From a virus: DNA of 40,811 bases. The notes under the pieces were generated by a model. The model did not search any database. It saw nothing but the letters and a program-made list of their open reading frames with translations, and was not told where the DNA came from. Location: IMG/VR virus record IMGVR_UViG_3300020190_001908, positions 1 through 40,811 of that record. One strand, given 5' to 3'. Below, piece by piece: positions 30,413-38,430 of the stretch. Position 1 is the stretch's first letter. The number at the start of each line of letters is the position of its first letter. The position numbers and the translations under genes were made by a program.

Positions 30413-30813
30413 TAGTTACTCCTTTTCTTTCCAATAGTATATTTTGCTTCCAGAATCCAATCACTCTTTTCCTTGTGTGAGAGGACTTTGATCTGTGATA
30501 TTGGTGCGACCTTATCTTTAGTCATATCAGGATTCACGACCTCCACCAAATTCCATTCCTCAAGGAGATTAACAATTGTATTCCGACGCATTTCATCTTC
30601 TTCGGCAAAGTTAGTAGGCTTACCATCAAGAGCAAATAGCTCTTTAAAATGTACGATGAAATACCTACGTTGCTTGTGAAGAATGTGGCAAGACTGATAT
30701 AGTGTCTGGTCTTTTCGTGATGCGACACCAATACGCGTAAGTGTCTCCCTAATCTTTAGGAAGTCCTCAGGATTCTTCAGTCTTACCTCTACCATTTCTG
30801 CTATATCTATCAT
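30412..30813 (-). CDS. regA: RegA translational repressor
   Basis: A close relative of T4 RegA, which binds start regions of early mRNAs and blocks translation. The 133-residue protein keeps the diagnostic LKNPEDFLKIRETLTRIGVA, TLYQSCHILHKQ, YFIVHFKELFALDG and EEDEMRRNTIVNLLEEW segments and ends with AKYTIGKK. It has a short insert (NPDMTKDKVAPISQ) relative to the T4 core. The ATG at 30813 follows GGAG by 3 nt and overlaps the gp62 gene end, as in T4 gene order 45-44-62-regA. Confidence 0.95.
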   Translation of the reverse strand: MIDIAEMVEVRLKNPEDFLKIRETLTRIGVASRKDQTLYQSCHILHKQRRYFIVHFKELFALDGKPTNFAEEDEMRRNTIVNLLEEWNLVEVVNPDMTKDKVAPISQIKVLSHKEKSDWILEAKYTIGKKRSN

Positions 30814-31219
30814 CAGCTCCACCCTTCTTAGTCCTATCATGGATTACGGCGAGCTGATCATTCGTTAGGACAGTCAGATAGTCCCTAGCTCGATTATAGT
30901 TACACGCATAGTATTCCATGACAGCATTAATATTGTTATCATCCGAAGGCTTTGGCCATTTGCTTGCGCCTCGGCGTCTAGACCTCACTGTATTTATGAG
31001 ATAGTCATGTTGTAACCGGTTATCTAGATGACCGCGCTGATTCATCTCATTTGCATAGAGAATAGTATCGATATGAAATGACAGAGCCTTATTGACAAGG
31101 AATGGCACGTAGGTCTTATTAGCAACCTCCGCATCATCTTTGAAATAGTCATGCTTGGATTCACCAATGGCCTTGACCATATCAAATACACCAAGCTTAG
31201 TTTCTTCTGTCATTTCCAT
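30767..31219 (-). CDS. Clamp loader small subunit, T4 gp62-like
   Basis: A 150-residue protein located between gp44-like and RegA genes, exactly where T4 gene 62 lies. Segments such as YVPFLVNKALSFHIDTILYANEMNQRGHLDN match gp62, and the tail is basic. With four gp44 subunits it would load the sliding clamp. The start is ATG 31219 or ATG 31213; the latter overlaps the upstream stop as ATGA. Confidence 0.9.
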   Translation of the reverse strand: MEMTEETKLGVFDMVKAIGESKHDYFKDDAEVANKTYVPFLVNKALSFHIDTILYANEMNQRGHLDNRLQHDYLINTVRSRRRGASKWPKPSDDNNINAVMEYYACNYNRARDYLTVLTNDQLAVIHDRTKKGGADDRYSRNGRGKTEES

Positions 31220-32154
31220 TCACAATCCATCATAATCTGGGTAAGACATGCTGCCAGATTGATTTCAGGATTGACAACAAACCCAGATTTGTATTGATAG
31301 TCGGCTAGGATAAGAACCAGATTAGGAATACTTGCAGGCTTCATGTAGTCATATGCACTATCATAAAGCTGACGATAGACAGTATTCTGATCAAGAGTTG
31401 TATTCTGACCAACCCAACTGCGCATCGAGGTGAAGTCTCTCTCCTTGAGCATCTTGATTAGACCCTGAAGGTCTGCATCAGAGATATTGGCCAGCACTCC
31501 AGCATCAATGGTACCCTTGGTAGAATATCGCTGAAGCTCATTAAGAACTCGACGCCAATCAGGAAAATACTTCTTGATAACCTCAGCAACAATCTTCTTG
31601 TCGAATTCGATATTCTCAGAAGAAAGAATACCGCAAGCACGCGACATGAATTGCGCTGCGATAACCGGCTTATCCTTACCGCTAATCTTGAAGTCGATAG
31701 TCGAACACCTGGAGTGCAGGGGTGCGATAATCTTATTCTTGAAATTGCAGGTCAGAATAAAACCGCAGTTGTGTGAATACTGCTCCATGAAATTACGGAG
31801 AGCAGGTTGAGTGTGATGCGTCAGATAGTCGGCCTCATCGAGGATAACATACTTGCGACCACCCCAAAGAGATACCGTTGATGCATAACCCAGAATGCGA
31901 GTCCTGAGAACATCAATGTTACCTTCCATCGAGCCGTTGACAATAATATAGTCGGCACCGATTTCTTGAAACATTGCTTTGGCCACGGTAGTCTTACCGA
32001 TGCCAGCAGGACCAGACAGCAAAAGATTAGGAACTGTCTTGTCATCTACAAATTTCTGAAATGTATTCTTCAATTCATCTGGGAGAATACATTCCGCAAT
32101 AGTCTTGGGTCGATACTTCTCGACCCACAGAAATTCACTCTGATTCATCTCCAT
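31210..32154 (-). CDS. Clamp loader ATPase, T4 gp44-like
   Basis: A 314-residue AAA+ ATPase. WVEKYRPKTIAECILP is the typical RFC/gp44 N-terminus, Walker A is GPAGIGKT (48-55), Walker B is VILDEAD (103-109), and the arginine finger region reads APLHSRCSTIDF. It opens and loads the clamp onto primed DNA. Several ATGs crowd the start: I chose 32154, which has AAGGTG 6 nt upstream; 32148 and 32175 are alternatives. It overlaps the preceding gene. Confidence 0.95.
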   Translation of the reverse strand: MEMNQSEFLWVEKYRPKTIAECILPDELKNTFQKFVDDKTVPNLLLSGPAGIGKTTVAKAMFQEIGADYIIVNGSMEGNIDVLRTRILGYASTVSLWGGRKYVILDEADYLTHHTQPALRNFMEQYSHNCGFILTCNFKNKIIAPLHSRCSTIDFKISGKDKPVIAAQFMSRACGILSSENIEFDKKIVAEVIKKYFPDWRRVLNELQRYSTKGTIDAGVLANISDADLQGLIKMLKERDFTSMRSWVGQNTTLDQNTVYRQLYDSAYDYMKPASIPNLVLILADYQYKSGFVVNPEINLAACLTQIMMDCEWK

Positions 32155-32392
32155 CGTCATCACCTTCATCATCATCCAATGTGTCTGTTGCTAGACCATC
32201 AGCAATACTGTAGAAAATCATTGCTGCTTGATCAGAACCAAGACTTGTCACATACCCTTTGGTAATAACTGCGGTCATAGCTGCAAGCAGCTCTAGCTCT
32301 CGATCCTCCATTCGGGATGACTCCAACAACTTGTGAAGCCAACCCATTAGCATGGTTGAAGTGATATAATTCACTTCTTTGGAGTCGAACAT
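32135..32392 (-). CDS. Small acidic protein between clamp and clamp loader
   Basis: An 85-residue helical protein (NYITSTMLMGWLHKLLESSR) with a strongly acidic tail (DTLDDDEGDDDGDESE). It overlaps the clamp gene by 22 bp and the gp44-like gene by 20 bp, so it is translationally tied to the replisome operon. T4 itself has no gene here, but cyanophage-type T4-like phages do. No function is known to me. Confidence 0.7.
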   Translation of the reverse strand: MFDSKEVNYITSTMLMGWLHKLLESSRMEDRELELLAAMTAVITKGYVTSLGSDQAAMIFYSIADGLATDTLDDDEGDDDGDESE

Positions 32393-33024
32393 GCGACCCA
32401 ATACTCGATGTCACCAGCCTTAGACTTGAAGTGTGCCATACCGTTAGTGACAGCAACCTCATAGTCACGAGGCAGAAGCTTCAGGTTCTCAATGTCAAAG
32501 ATAGCCTTGTAGTCATTGGTCGCATCACCAACTGCATATTCGGTGCTATCGGAGATATCTTCAAGCACATTGGTGCCTGAGAGATAAGACTTACCATCCT
32601 TACCATACAAAAGCACGTTCGGAAGACCAAGACCTGCGGTAAGCTTAAGAACCCAATTCAGAGCGTCATTATTGATAGTAAAGGTCGCATCGACACTCGG
32701 AAGCTTAGGATCGCGTGCAGGTGGATGCGTCACAGTGGCGACGCCACCATGAAGCACACGAGTAGATGCGCGCGAGTTACTAATGACCGTATGCTTGTCC
32801 GTGAATTCAAGTTCAGGATTATCATAGGCCGTAAGAACCATGATGAATTTTGTCAGATCATTGACAGCACACTCAATCGGAAAGGTCTCCTTGACATTCG
32901 CTGAAGCCAAGATGGTGCTCTTGGAGTGAATGGTTCGAAGATTACTACCCGGCCGAATGAGCAGCGATGGATTGATCGCTGCAAAATTCTTTAGGATTTC
33001 GATAGTCTCATTTGACAGTTGCAT
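32371..33024 (-). CDS. Sliding clamp, T4 gp45-like
   Basis: A 217-residue processivity factor that trims to a ring tethering the polymerase and recruiting late transcription in T4. The sequence opens MQLSNETIEILKNFAAINPS and shows the two-domain beta-clamp pattern, with SKAGDIEYWVACS at the end. GTGGAG lies 6 nt upstream of ATG 33024. A sigma70-like promoter about 20-30 nt further upstream starts the replication operon. Confidence 0.93.
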   Translation of the reverse strand: MQLSNETIEILKNFAAINPSLLIRPGSNLRTIHSKSTILASANVKETFPIECAVNDLTKFIMVLTAYDNPELEFTDKHTVISNSRASTRVLHGGVATVTHPPARDPKLPSVDATFTINNDALNWVLKLTAGLGLPNVLLYGKDGKSYLSGTNVLEDISDSTEYAVGDATNDYKAIFDIENLKLLPRDYEVAVTNGMAHFKSKAGDIEYWVACSTPKK

Positions 33025-33052
33025 GATATACTCCACAGGTTAGAACATGATT

Positions 33053-33081
33053 ATTATACATTATATTAAGGGAATTATCAA
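33053..33081 (-). promoter_or_regulatory. Sigma70-like promoter for the clamp/replisome operon
   Basis: TTGATA at 33081-33076, a 17-nt spacer and TATAAT at 33058-33053. It gives a leader of about 22 nt with a normal GGAG ribosome-binding site, unlike the leaderless promoters elsewhere. The -35 overlaps the stop codon of the preceding glycosyltransferase. Confidence 0.75.
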
Positions 33082-33950
33082 CCCTTAAAAGCATTTGCAA
33101 GCTTCTTAGCCTTACCAAGTGCTTCAACGTCAGCAGTAGCAGATGCACCGATCTGTGCAAGATCAATCAGACTACCACTAAATGTATAGGTTCCAGTGTG
33201 ATTCAGTCGCATCCACGGGCAAAGCCAAGTCTTAAGACCAGCACGTGCTGCATACTGGCAGAACATATAATCCTCAGACAGATAACGCTTAGTCGCAGGA
33301 TCGATTACAGTATCAAAGAAGGCCATAATCTCACGGCTACCATCAAAGTGTTCCGTGCGAACATGATCGGGTCGATACATCAATTCAGGATATGCAGCCT
33401 GATATTTGACAAGTGTTTCCCGCTTGATCATCATGAAGCCTGTACCACCTTCAAGAACTTCTACGGGTTCATCAAGGCGAATGGATGTGGTCTGTTGTGT
33501 AGGATTAAACACATAGTCACCCACATAAGCTTCAAGGCTATTAGCATCCTTGTCAGCGAAACCCTTATCGACAGCCCGCTTGATCTTTTCCCATGAGATG
33601 CACTTCTTTGGATATGGCGCGCAGACAATATCCTTACCCGGCTGATTAGCAATGACGGATAGTGCAATAACGTCGCTCGGATCAAAACCAATGTCCGAGT
33701 CAATAAACATTAGGTGGCTATACCCGCTGCGAAGAAAATCATCAACCAGATAGTTACGAGCGCGGGTAATGAGGCTTTCATTGAAGAGGTAAAAGAATTC
33801 AATATCCATACCATATTCTGCACCGATGCGGGCCAGATCGGCAGTACCCTTTGCAAATTGCCCGGTGCAGCTACCACCATACATCGGAGTGGCAACAAAA
33901 ATCTTATTCTTACGCAGCTCCTCAATGGAGACATTAATTTCAATAGCCAT
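33078..33950 (-). CDS. Phage GT-A glycosyltransferase, 290 aa
   Basis: FVATPMYGGSCTGQFAKG at the N-terminus, ESLITRARNYLVDDFL and HLMFIDSDIGFDP (Asp84-x-Asp86 metal site) identify a GT-A glycosyltransferase type common in T4-like phages of aquatic bacteria. EGGTGFMMIKRETL and SEDYMFC fit the acceptor-binding half. The substrate is unknown; DNA bases, virion proteins or host glycans are all possible. AAAGGGG lies 6 nt before the ATG. Confidence 0.82.
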   Translation of the reverse strand: MAIEINVSIEELRKNKIFVATPMYGGSCTGQFAKGTADLARIGAEYGMDIEFFYLFNESLITRARNYLVDDFLRSGYSHLMFIDSDIGFDPSDVIALSVIANQPGKDIVCAPYPKKCISWEKIKRAVDKGFADKDANSLEAYVGDYVFNPTQQTTSIRLDEPVEVLEGGTGFMMIKRETLVKYQAAYPELMYRPDHVRTEHFDGSREIMAFFDTVIDPATKRYLSEDYMFCQYAARAGLKTWLCPWMRLNHTGTYTFSGSLIDLAQIGASATADVEALGKAKKLANAFKG

Positions 33951-34000
33951 GGTATACCCCTTTCATACCAAACATATAGCATATGTAGGGTGTAAAATAC

Positions 34001-34029
34001 AAATAGGGCCGGAGCCAAAGCCCCGACCC
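34001..34029 (-). terminator. Rho-independent terminator
   Basis: On the minus strand GGGTCGGGGC (34029-34020) pairs, with two G-T wobbles, with GCTCCGGCCC (34015-34006) around a 4-nt loop, followed by TATTTGTATTTT. It lies about 20 nt after the stop of the small helix-turn-helix-like gene and ends the CobT-CobS transcription unit. Confidence 0.85.
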
Positions 34030-34050
34030 TTAACTTACCACAAGTAGCTA

Positions 34051-34308
34051 TTAGGCCGAAGCAAGGGCCCGATAACCAGCCGCAATCACTTCGCGGCGAG
34101 GAGCACCGAGGCGATACAGCGTCACCTCGTGGTTGTTACCCAGAGTCTTGCGATTAGCATAGACCGGGTAACCCTGGAAGCGCAGGCTGGAGGCCGTTGC
34201 GCTCAGGTTTTGGATACCGAAGCGGCTGCGAGCCTGACCCTCGGTGATGTCACGACCCGACATCAGGTAGTTAAGCAGACGTTCAGTCTTGGTAGTCTTA
34301 CAGGTCAT
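34051..34308 (-). CDS. Small winged-helix-like protein, 85 aa
   Basis: TERLLNYLMSGRDITEGQARSRFGI looks like the first helices and turn of a winged-helix DNA-binding domain, and NLSATASSLRFQGYPVYAN fits the recognition helix and wing. It may regulate phage transcription, but no partner is evident. GAAAGGTG lies 8 nt before ATG 34308, preferred to the in-frame ATG 34326. A terminator follows. Confidence 0.65.
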   Translation of the reverse strand: MTCKTTKTERLLNYLMSGRDITEGQARSRFGIQNLSATASSLRFQGYPVYANRKTLGNNHEVTLYRLGAPRREVIAAGYRALASA

Positions 34309-34353
34309 AGTATATACACCTTTCATGTATGATAGTGTTGTATAAATGCTTCA

Positions 34354-35508
34354 TCAGAACGGGATTTCATCACCCTTAGGTTCTTCAGAAGCCTCTGGAG
34401 CAGGTTGCTCCGGAGCCTTGGGCAGGGTCGGATCGACCTTGCGATAGAGGTCGAGGAAGGACTTCTTAGTCTCCTCGTCAAAACGATTGATGCACATCGC
34501 GATGGCTTGGGTGCGATCATCAAACAGCTTGTAGGCCTTGATGATATGGGTCAGGCGGCGAGTGGAGATAACCTCATCGGCTGCACCCTCGGCGAAGGTG
34601 CGACGGATAACGTCAGCCCAGGCCACAAGATGTTCAATGAAGCCATCAATCTCAGGAGTGCGCTGTTCAAATTGCGCCTGCAGGATCTTGGTCTCAATCT
34701 TGGTATTCGGATAGTCCTGCTCGATGGTGATCGGGAAACGCTCAAGTAGCGCATCGTCAAGCATGGATGCAGCAACATAGCGACCATCATCGGAGCCACG
34801 ACCCTTGGTGTTGGCCGTCACGAAGATATTGAAACCTTCAGCAGGATACACAACCTCACCAGTCTTTTTGACGAAGTAAGGCTTACCCTCAAGGATACCC
34901 TGGAGGCACATCGCCTTGGTCGGATCGGCGCGGTCAGCCTCGTCAAGCAGCATGATTGCACCGAGTTCCATGGCACGAAGCACCGGGCCCTTGAGAAACT
35001 TGGTCTCACCGTCAATCAGACGAAAGCCACCAATCAGGTCGTCCTCGTCAGTCTCACGGGACATCTGAATGCGGATCATCTGCCGCTTCTGGCGAGCGCA
35101 GGCCTGCTCGACCATGAAGGTCTTACCATTACCAGAAAGACCCGAGATAAACACAGGAAAGAAGGTGCGGCTTAAGATAACCTTCTCAACCGACTTGAAG
35201 TCGCCAAAGGGGACGTAGGTCTTGTCCTTCTCCGGAATCATCACATAGTCATGGTCAGACTGAGCATTTGGATCAAACTTCTTGGGCCTGTAATTGGTCA
35301 TAGGAATAACCTGTGCGGCGTGTGCGATGGAAGGCAGCTGATACTTACCACGATCGGATGAGACAAGCGAGGAGAAAAATCTCTGGCGCGGCCGAGGAAG
35401 CCCAAGCTCGCTAGCCAGCTCGACTAGAACCTTCTTAGCCACAGTAGCTTGCTCGCCAAAACGAGTGGTGGCGGTTCGCAGAAGCAGGTCACGATTAGAG
35501 GTATTCAT
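34354..35508 (-). CDS. MoxR/CobS-like AAA+ ATPase
   Basis: A 384-residue ATPase of the CobS/MoxR group. Walker A is GLSGNGKT (123-130), Walker B is IMLLDEAD (185-192), and NIFVTANTKGRGSDDG is the sensor 1 region. CobS with CobT forms the cobalt chelatase in cobalamin synthesis; phage copies are common in cyanophages, but their role is unsettled and may be a protein-remodelling ATPase acting with the VWA partner upstream. GGAG lies 6 nt before ATG 35508. The Pro-rich extension upstream to 35589 overlaps the promoter and is not coding. Confidence 0.9.
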   Translation of the reverse strand: MNTSNRDLLLRTATTRFGEQATVAKKVLVELASELGLPRPRQRFFSSLVSSDRGKYQLPSIAHAAQVIPMTNYRPKKFDPNAQSDHDYVMIPEKDKTYVPFGDFKSVEKVILSRTFFPVFISGLSGNGKTFMVEQACARQKRQMIRIQMSRETDEDDLIGGFRLIDGETKFLKGPVLRAMELGAIMLLDEADRADPTKAMCLQGILEGKPYFVKKTGEVVYPAEGFNIFVTANTKGRGSDDGRYVAASMLDDALLERFPITIEQDYPNTKIETKILQAQFEQRTPEIDGFIEHLVAWADVIRRTFAEGAADEVISTRRLTHIIKAYKLFDDRTQAIAMCINRFDEETKKSFLDLYRKVDPTLPKAPEQPAPEASEEPKGDEIPF

Positions 35509-35533
35509 CACTGTCTCCATTGTGTATGCGTGC

Positions 35534-35562
35534 ATTATAATAGGTAATGGGCGATTAGTCAA
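35534..35562 (-). promoter_or_regulatory. Sigma70-like promoter for the CobS-like gene
   Basis: TTGACT at 35562-35557, a 17-nt spacer and TATAAT at 35539-35534, in the shared GCCATTGAC context. The leader would be about 19 nt and includes a GGAG site. The -35 covers the last codons of the CobT-like gene. Confidence 0.75.
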
Positions 35563-37687
35563 TGGCAACTTTGGTGGCCTTACCGGCAATCATGTCGATA
35601 AAGCGCACGAGCATGGAGCGGCTCATAGTCCGCTTGTTGCTTGCCTTGATAAAAGCCTTAGCCAAACGGTTGGCAGTAATATTACCCTCAATATCGTCAA
35701 GGTTCATGTCCTCAACATTAAGGTGCTTACCGCCCATGATGGCAAAGAATTCTTTCGCGCCAAGAACCTCAGAAAGAACCAGATGCTTCTCCTTACGGAG
35801 ACGATTGGCCTGCTCGGCAGTCAAGTTGGTAAGATGGTTGATATCATTCAGAGAGTTCATCAAGCGAAACACTGCCACATTGATATTCTGCTCGACGCGA
35901 AGATTGCGAAGCAGATAGGCCGTGGTCTCATGGTTTTCAGTCACATAAGATTGGCGCATAGTCCGCTTGTCGCGGAGAATGCGACCACCCCAAGGGCGAC
36001 CACCATTGACCGTAATACCATCAGACTCCCCATCTGTCAGAAAGATGGAGTGGACAATATCCAGCTTGGCATTCTTGCGGAAGTCGCGCACAATACCGTG
36101 GGCTAGAATAATGGTATCATTGAGCGGCGTGGAACCCAGACCAAACCACGCCGCAAAGATATCCGTATAGCTATAGTCCCGGTTATAACCACGGCGAATA
36201 TTAAAGGATGCACCATATTCATGCATAAACCTAGCCATATCAAGATATGCGCTGCGCGTCATCTTATGATTGAACAATTCCATAAGGGCAAAGAAATTAT
36301 TTTGCACAAACATTTCATTCTTGTCGCCACCAATAGTCTTAGTGGGGCCGCGGCGGCTCCAATTAGGATTGAGCGCGGTGGTGAATGCATAGACCTGATG
36401 GGCGATACCAGTCTTGCGGCAAAACTCGACAAGCGAGAGAAGCTGCTGCATGGTACCTTCCATATTGGATTGCATCGACCCAGAGAAGTCGATAAACATC
36501 ACCATACCATGATTCTTGCCGTTTGGTAGAGTCGTAAGCCGACGGAAGATATCCTCAGAAAACTTGTATGAATGAACCTTATTCGGATTGATAACACCCG
36601 TCTTGGATTCTTTGGCGCGAGCATAAGATGCCGCAGCCTTCTTCATCTCAAATTCTTTGACCATATAAGACACGACCTTGGAATTGCGCGACACAAATTC
36701 CTTGTATCGTTCAATCATGCCAGTCTTGGTCTTATCTGTGGCCTTAGATAGAGATGTATTCAGGCTATCAAGAATGGTCGTATAGGGGATGATGAAACTA
36801 TTATATTCATCACGTACCTCAGGCACATTGATATACGTCACGTCCTTGAGGATGCGCGGATCAATATGCTTCTTGGTAAGGTTCTGATCCATTTCATCTT
36901 GAGTAGATGCGGAGATGTCGGTCTTGTTTAGACCTTGCTGACCCTTACCCGCACCCTTGGACTGCATACCGTCACCGTCGGCTTCATCACCATCATCACC
37001 ATCAATTTCAATGAAGTCATCAGCTTCCTCACCATCTTCGGCAAACTGCCAAGACTCGAGGTCACTTCGAGTCTCCATGTGTTCATCACGACGTTCTTTG
37101 GCAAACTTAAGAATTTCGCGCGCCAGCTCAACCACATCATCGAAGGTGGACGTGGTTTCCATCTTGAAGATAAACTTGCGCTCGTCATTATCGAATGGAA
37201 CGTCAATAACCTGACCTGCCTTAAAATGAACATTCAGGCGATCGATAAAGGAGCAGCGATTGATCGGGCGCTTTTTGATGAGGCCGAAGAAATCTTCATC
37301 AATCAGATACTTGGCTGCAATGTCATAGTCAGACCGACCACCAGGAAACTTACCCTTCATCTTGCGGTCGATACGCGCATCTTCAACGACATTAACATAG
37401 CCGCGAAGATACTTGTCGTCATCCTTGACGACCTTCATCCAACCATCTTCTGGGGTAAAGAGGGCATGACCAACCTCGTGCAAGGCTAGCATGTGATATA
37501 CAGGCTCTTCCATATTCTTCCACATAGGAAGCGTTAGAAGGCGGCGCTGAAGGTCAAAGGATGCGGTCACCGCCGGCGAATGCTCAACGATGATATTTTC
37601 TGTAGCCAAGAGACGCGCAAAGCGGTCAAGACCCTTGGTTGCGGTCATAAGGGCCTTGATACCCTGGTCGATTTGTCTGTCTTTCAT
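35555..37687 (-). CDS. CobT-like VWA-domain protein with zincin motif
   Basis: A 710-residue protein. The C-terminal half is a von Willebrand A domain with a complete MIDAS start DFSGSMQ (near residue 395), as in CobT of cobalt chelatase. The N-terminal region has LALHEVGHALFTPEDGW: the HExxH zinc site (His70, Glu71, His74), with NVVEDARIDRK about 25 residues later offering a third ligand. An Asp/Glu-rich linker (about 215-240) separates the two. It probably works with the CobS-like ATPase as an ATP-driven chelatase- or protease-like machine. The -10 box is 6 nt from the ATG, so the mRNA is predicted leaderless. Confidence 0.88.
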   Translation of the reverse strand: MKDRQIDQGIKALMTATKGLDRFARLLATENIIVEHSPAVTASFDLQRRLLTLPMWKNMEEPVYHMLALHEVGHALFTPEDGWMKVVKDDDKYLRGYVNVVEDARIDRKMKGKFPGGRSDYDIAAKYLIDEDFFGLIKKRPINRCSFIDRLNVHFKAGQVIDVPFDNDERKFIFKMETTSTFDDVVELAREILKFAKERRDEHMETRSDLESWQFAEDGEEADDFIEIDGDDGDEADGDGMQSKGAGKGQQGLNKTDISASTQDEMDQNLTKKHIDPRILKDVTYINVPEVRDEYNSFIIPYTTILDSLNTSLSKATDKTKTGMIERYKEFVSRNSKVVSYMVKEFEMKKAAASYARAKESKTGVINPNKVHSYKFSEDIFRRLTTLPNGKNHGMVMFIDFSGSMQSNMEGTMQQLLSLVEFCRKTGIAHQVYAFTTALNPNWSRRGPTKTIGGDKNEMFVQNNFFALMELFNHKMTRSAYLDMARFMHEYGASFNIRRGYNRDYSYTDIFAAWFGLGSTPLNDTIILAHGIVRDFRKNAKLDIVHSIFLTDGESDGITVNGGRPWGGRILRDKRTMRQSYVTENHETTAYLLRNLRVEQNINVAVFRLMNSLNDINHLTNLTAEQANRLRKEKHLVLSEVLGAKEFFAIMGGKHLNVEDMNLDDIEGNITANRLAKAFIKASNKRTMSRSMLVRFIDMIAGKATKVAID

Positions 37688-37693
37688 GCGGCG

Positions 37694-37722
37694 ATTATAC
37701 TATGATAATGGCCGCATGTCAA
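37694..37722 (-). promoter_or_regulatory. Sigma70-like promoter for CobT-like gene, leaderless
   Basis: TTGACA at 37722-37717, a 17-nt spacer, TATAAT at 37699-37694, then CGCCGC and the ATG. The predicted start site is the A of the ATG. The context GCCTTTGACA is shared with the primase promoter. Confidence 0.78.
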
Positions 37723-37746
37723 AGGCTAATTGTGGTTAGTTGGGTC

Positions 37747-38430
37747 TCACTTGATGGCGATAAAGCCAGTAAATGCGTGGTTTTGCCAGAAAGAATCCAC
37801 GCTGTTAAAGCCAGCCTCATTACACATAGAAATCAGCTCATCTCGCGTATTTGGCTTCATCATATGGCGAAGGGTGCGCTCCTTGTCCATAATATCATCA
37901 GTGGTGAAGGATTGACGCTTGAAGTCATAATAAGTGAAGGTACGAATCTCGTGGATTCTAGCCGAAGAGGCTACAGTCTTTTCTGCAAAGATAAATGCGC
38001 CACCAGTATGCAGGCCATCATAAATGCGATTGATTACATCCTGACGGTCGCGCTGCGGCATGAATTGCAGAGTAAAGATAGATGTCACCAGCGAGCAATT
38101 GTAAAATTGATAGTCGCGAACATCACATCGAACATATTCAAGCCACTTATCGGGATCAAGGTTTTGCATATCTTGTTCAAAGCCTGCGTAGAAATCTTCC
38201 TCAACCTCAACACCGACATAGGTGGCGCGTGGCGCAAAGGTATTTTGCTCCATCATAGTCTTGATAAGCTTACCAGTCGAACAACCAATATCGACAACCT
38301 GCGTATCATCTTCTACGAAATACTGTGACATAGAAAGCACATCATTCCACAGATCACCATAGTGGCGAATGGATGCATTGATGTGATTGTCAAAGCCCTC
38401 ATCGCGAGTAGCAAAAGTAAACTTGGTCAT
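37747..38430 (-). CDS. CmoA-like carboxy-S-adenosylmethionine synthase
   Basis: A 227-residue Rossmann-fold protein with clear similarity to bacterial CmoA, which converts S-adenosylmethionine and prephenate to carboxy-SAM. VVDIGCSTGKLI (45-56) is the cofactor motif. SIFTLQFMPQRDRQDVINRIYDGL and GGAFIFAEK match CmoA (FTLQF...SERQALLDKIYQGL, GGALVLSEK). YYDFKRQSFTTDDIMDKERTL keeps the CmoA DFKR and the Arg (here Arg185, E. coli Arg199) that, as I recall, holds the carboxylate. In bacteria CmoB uses the product to modify tRNA; no CmoB-like gene is here. It overlaps the DNA methyltransferase gene upstream by 4 bp. Confidence 0.88.
   Translation of the reverse strand: MTKFTFATRDEGFDNHINASIRHYGDLWNDVLSMSQYFVEDDTQVVDIGCSTGKLIKTMMEQNTFAPRATYVGVEVEEDFYAGFEQDMQNLDPDKWLEYVRCDVRDYQFYNCSLVTSIFTLQFMPQRDRQDVINRIYDGLHTGGAFIFAEKTVASSARIHEIRTFTYYDFKRQSFTTDDIMDKERTLRHMMKPNTRDELISMCNEAGFNSVDSFWQNHAFTGFIAIK

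Noticed and set aside
34051-34308. Toxin-antitoxin interpretation of the small helix-turn-helix gene
   Set aside because: No paired toxin gene; it stands alone before a terminator.
35509-35589. Pro-rich N-terminal extension of the CobS-like protein
   Set aside because: It runs through the promoter -35 and -10 elements; ATG 35508 has a GGAG site and matches family starts.
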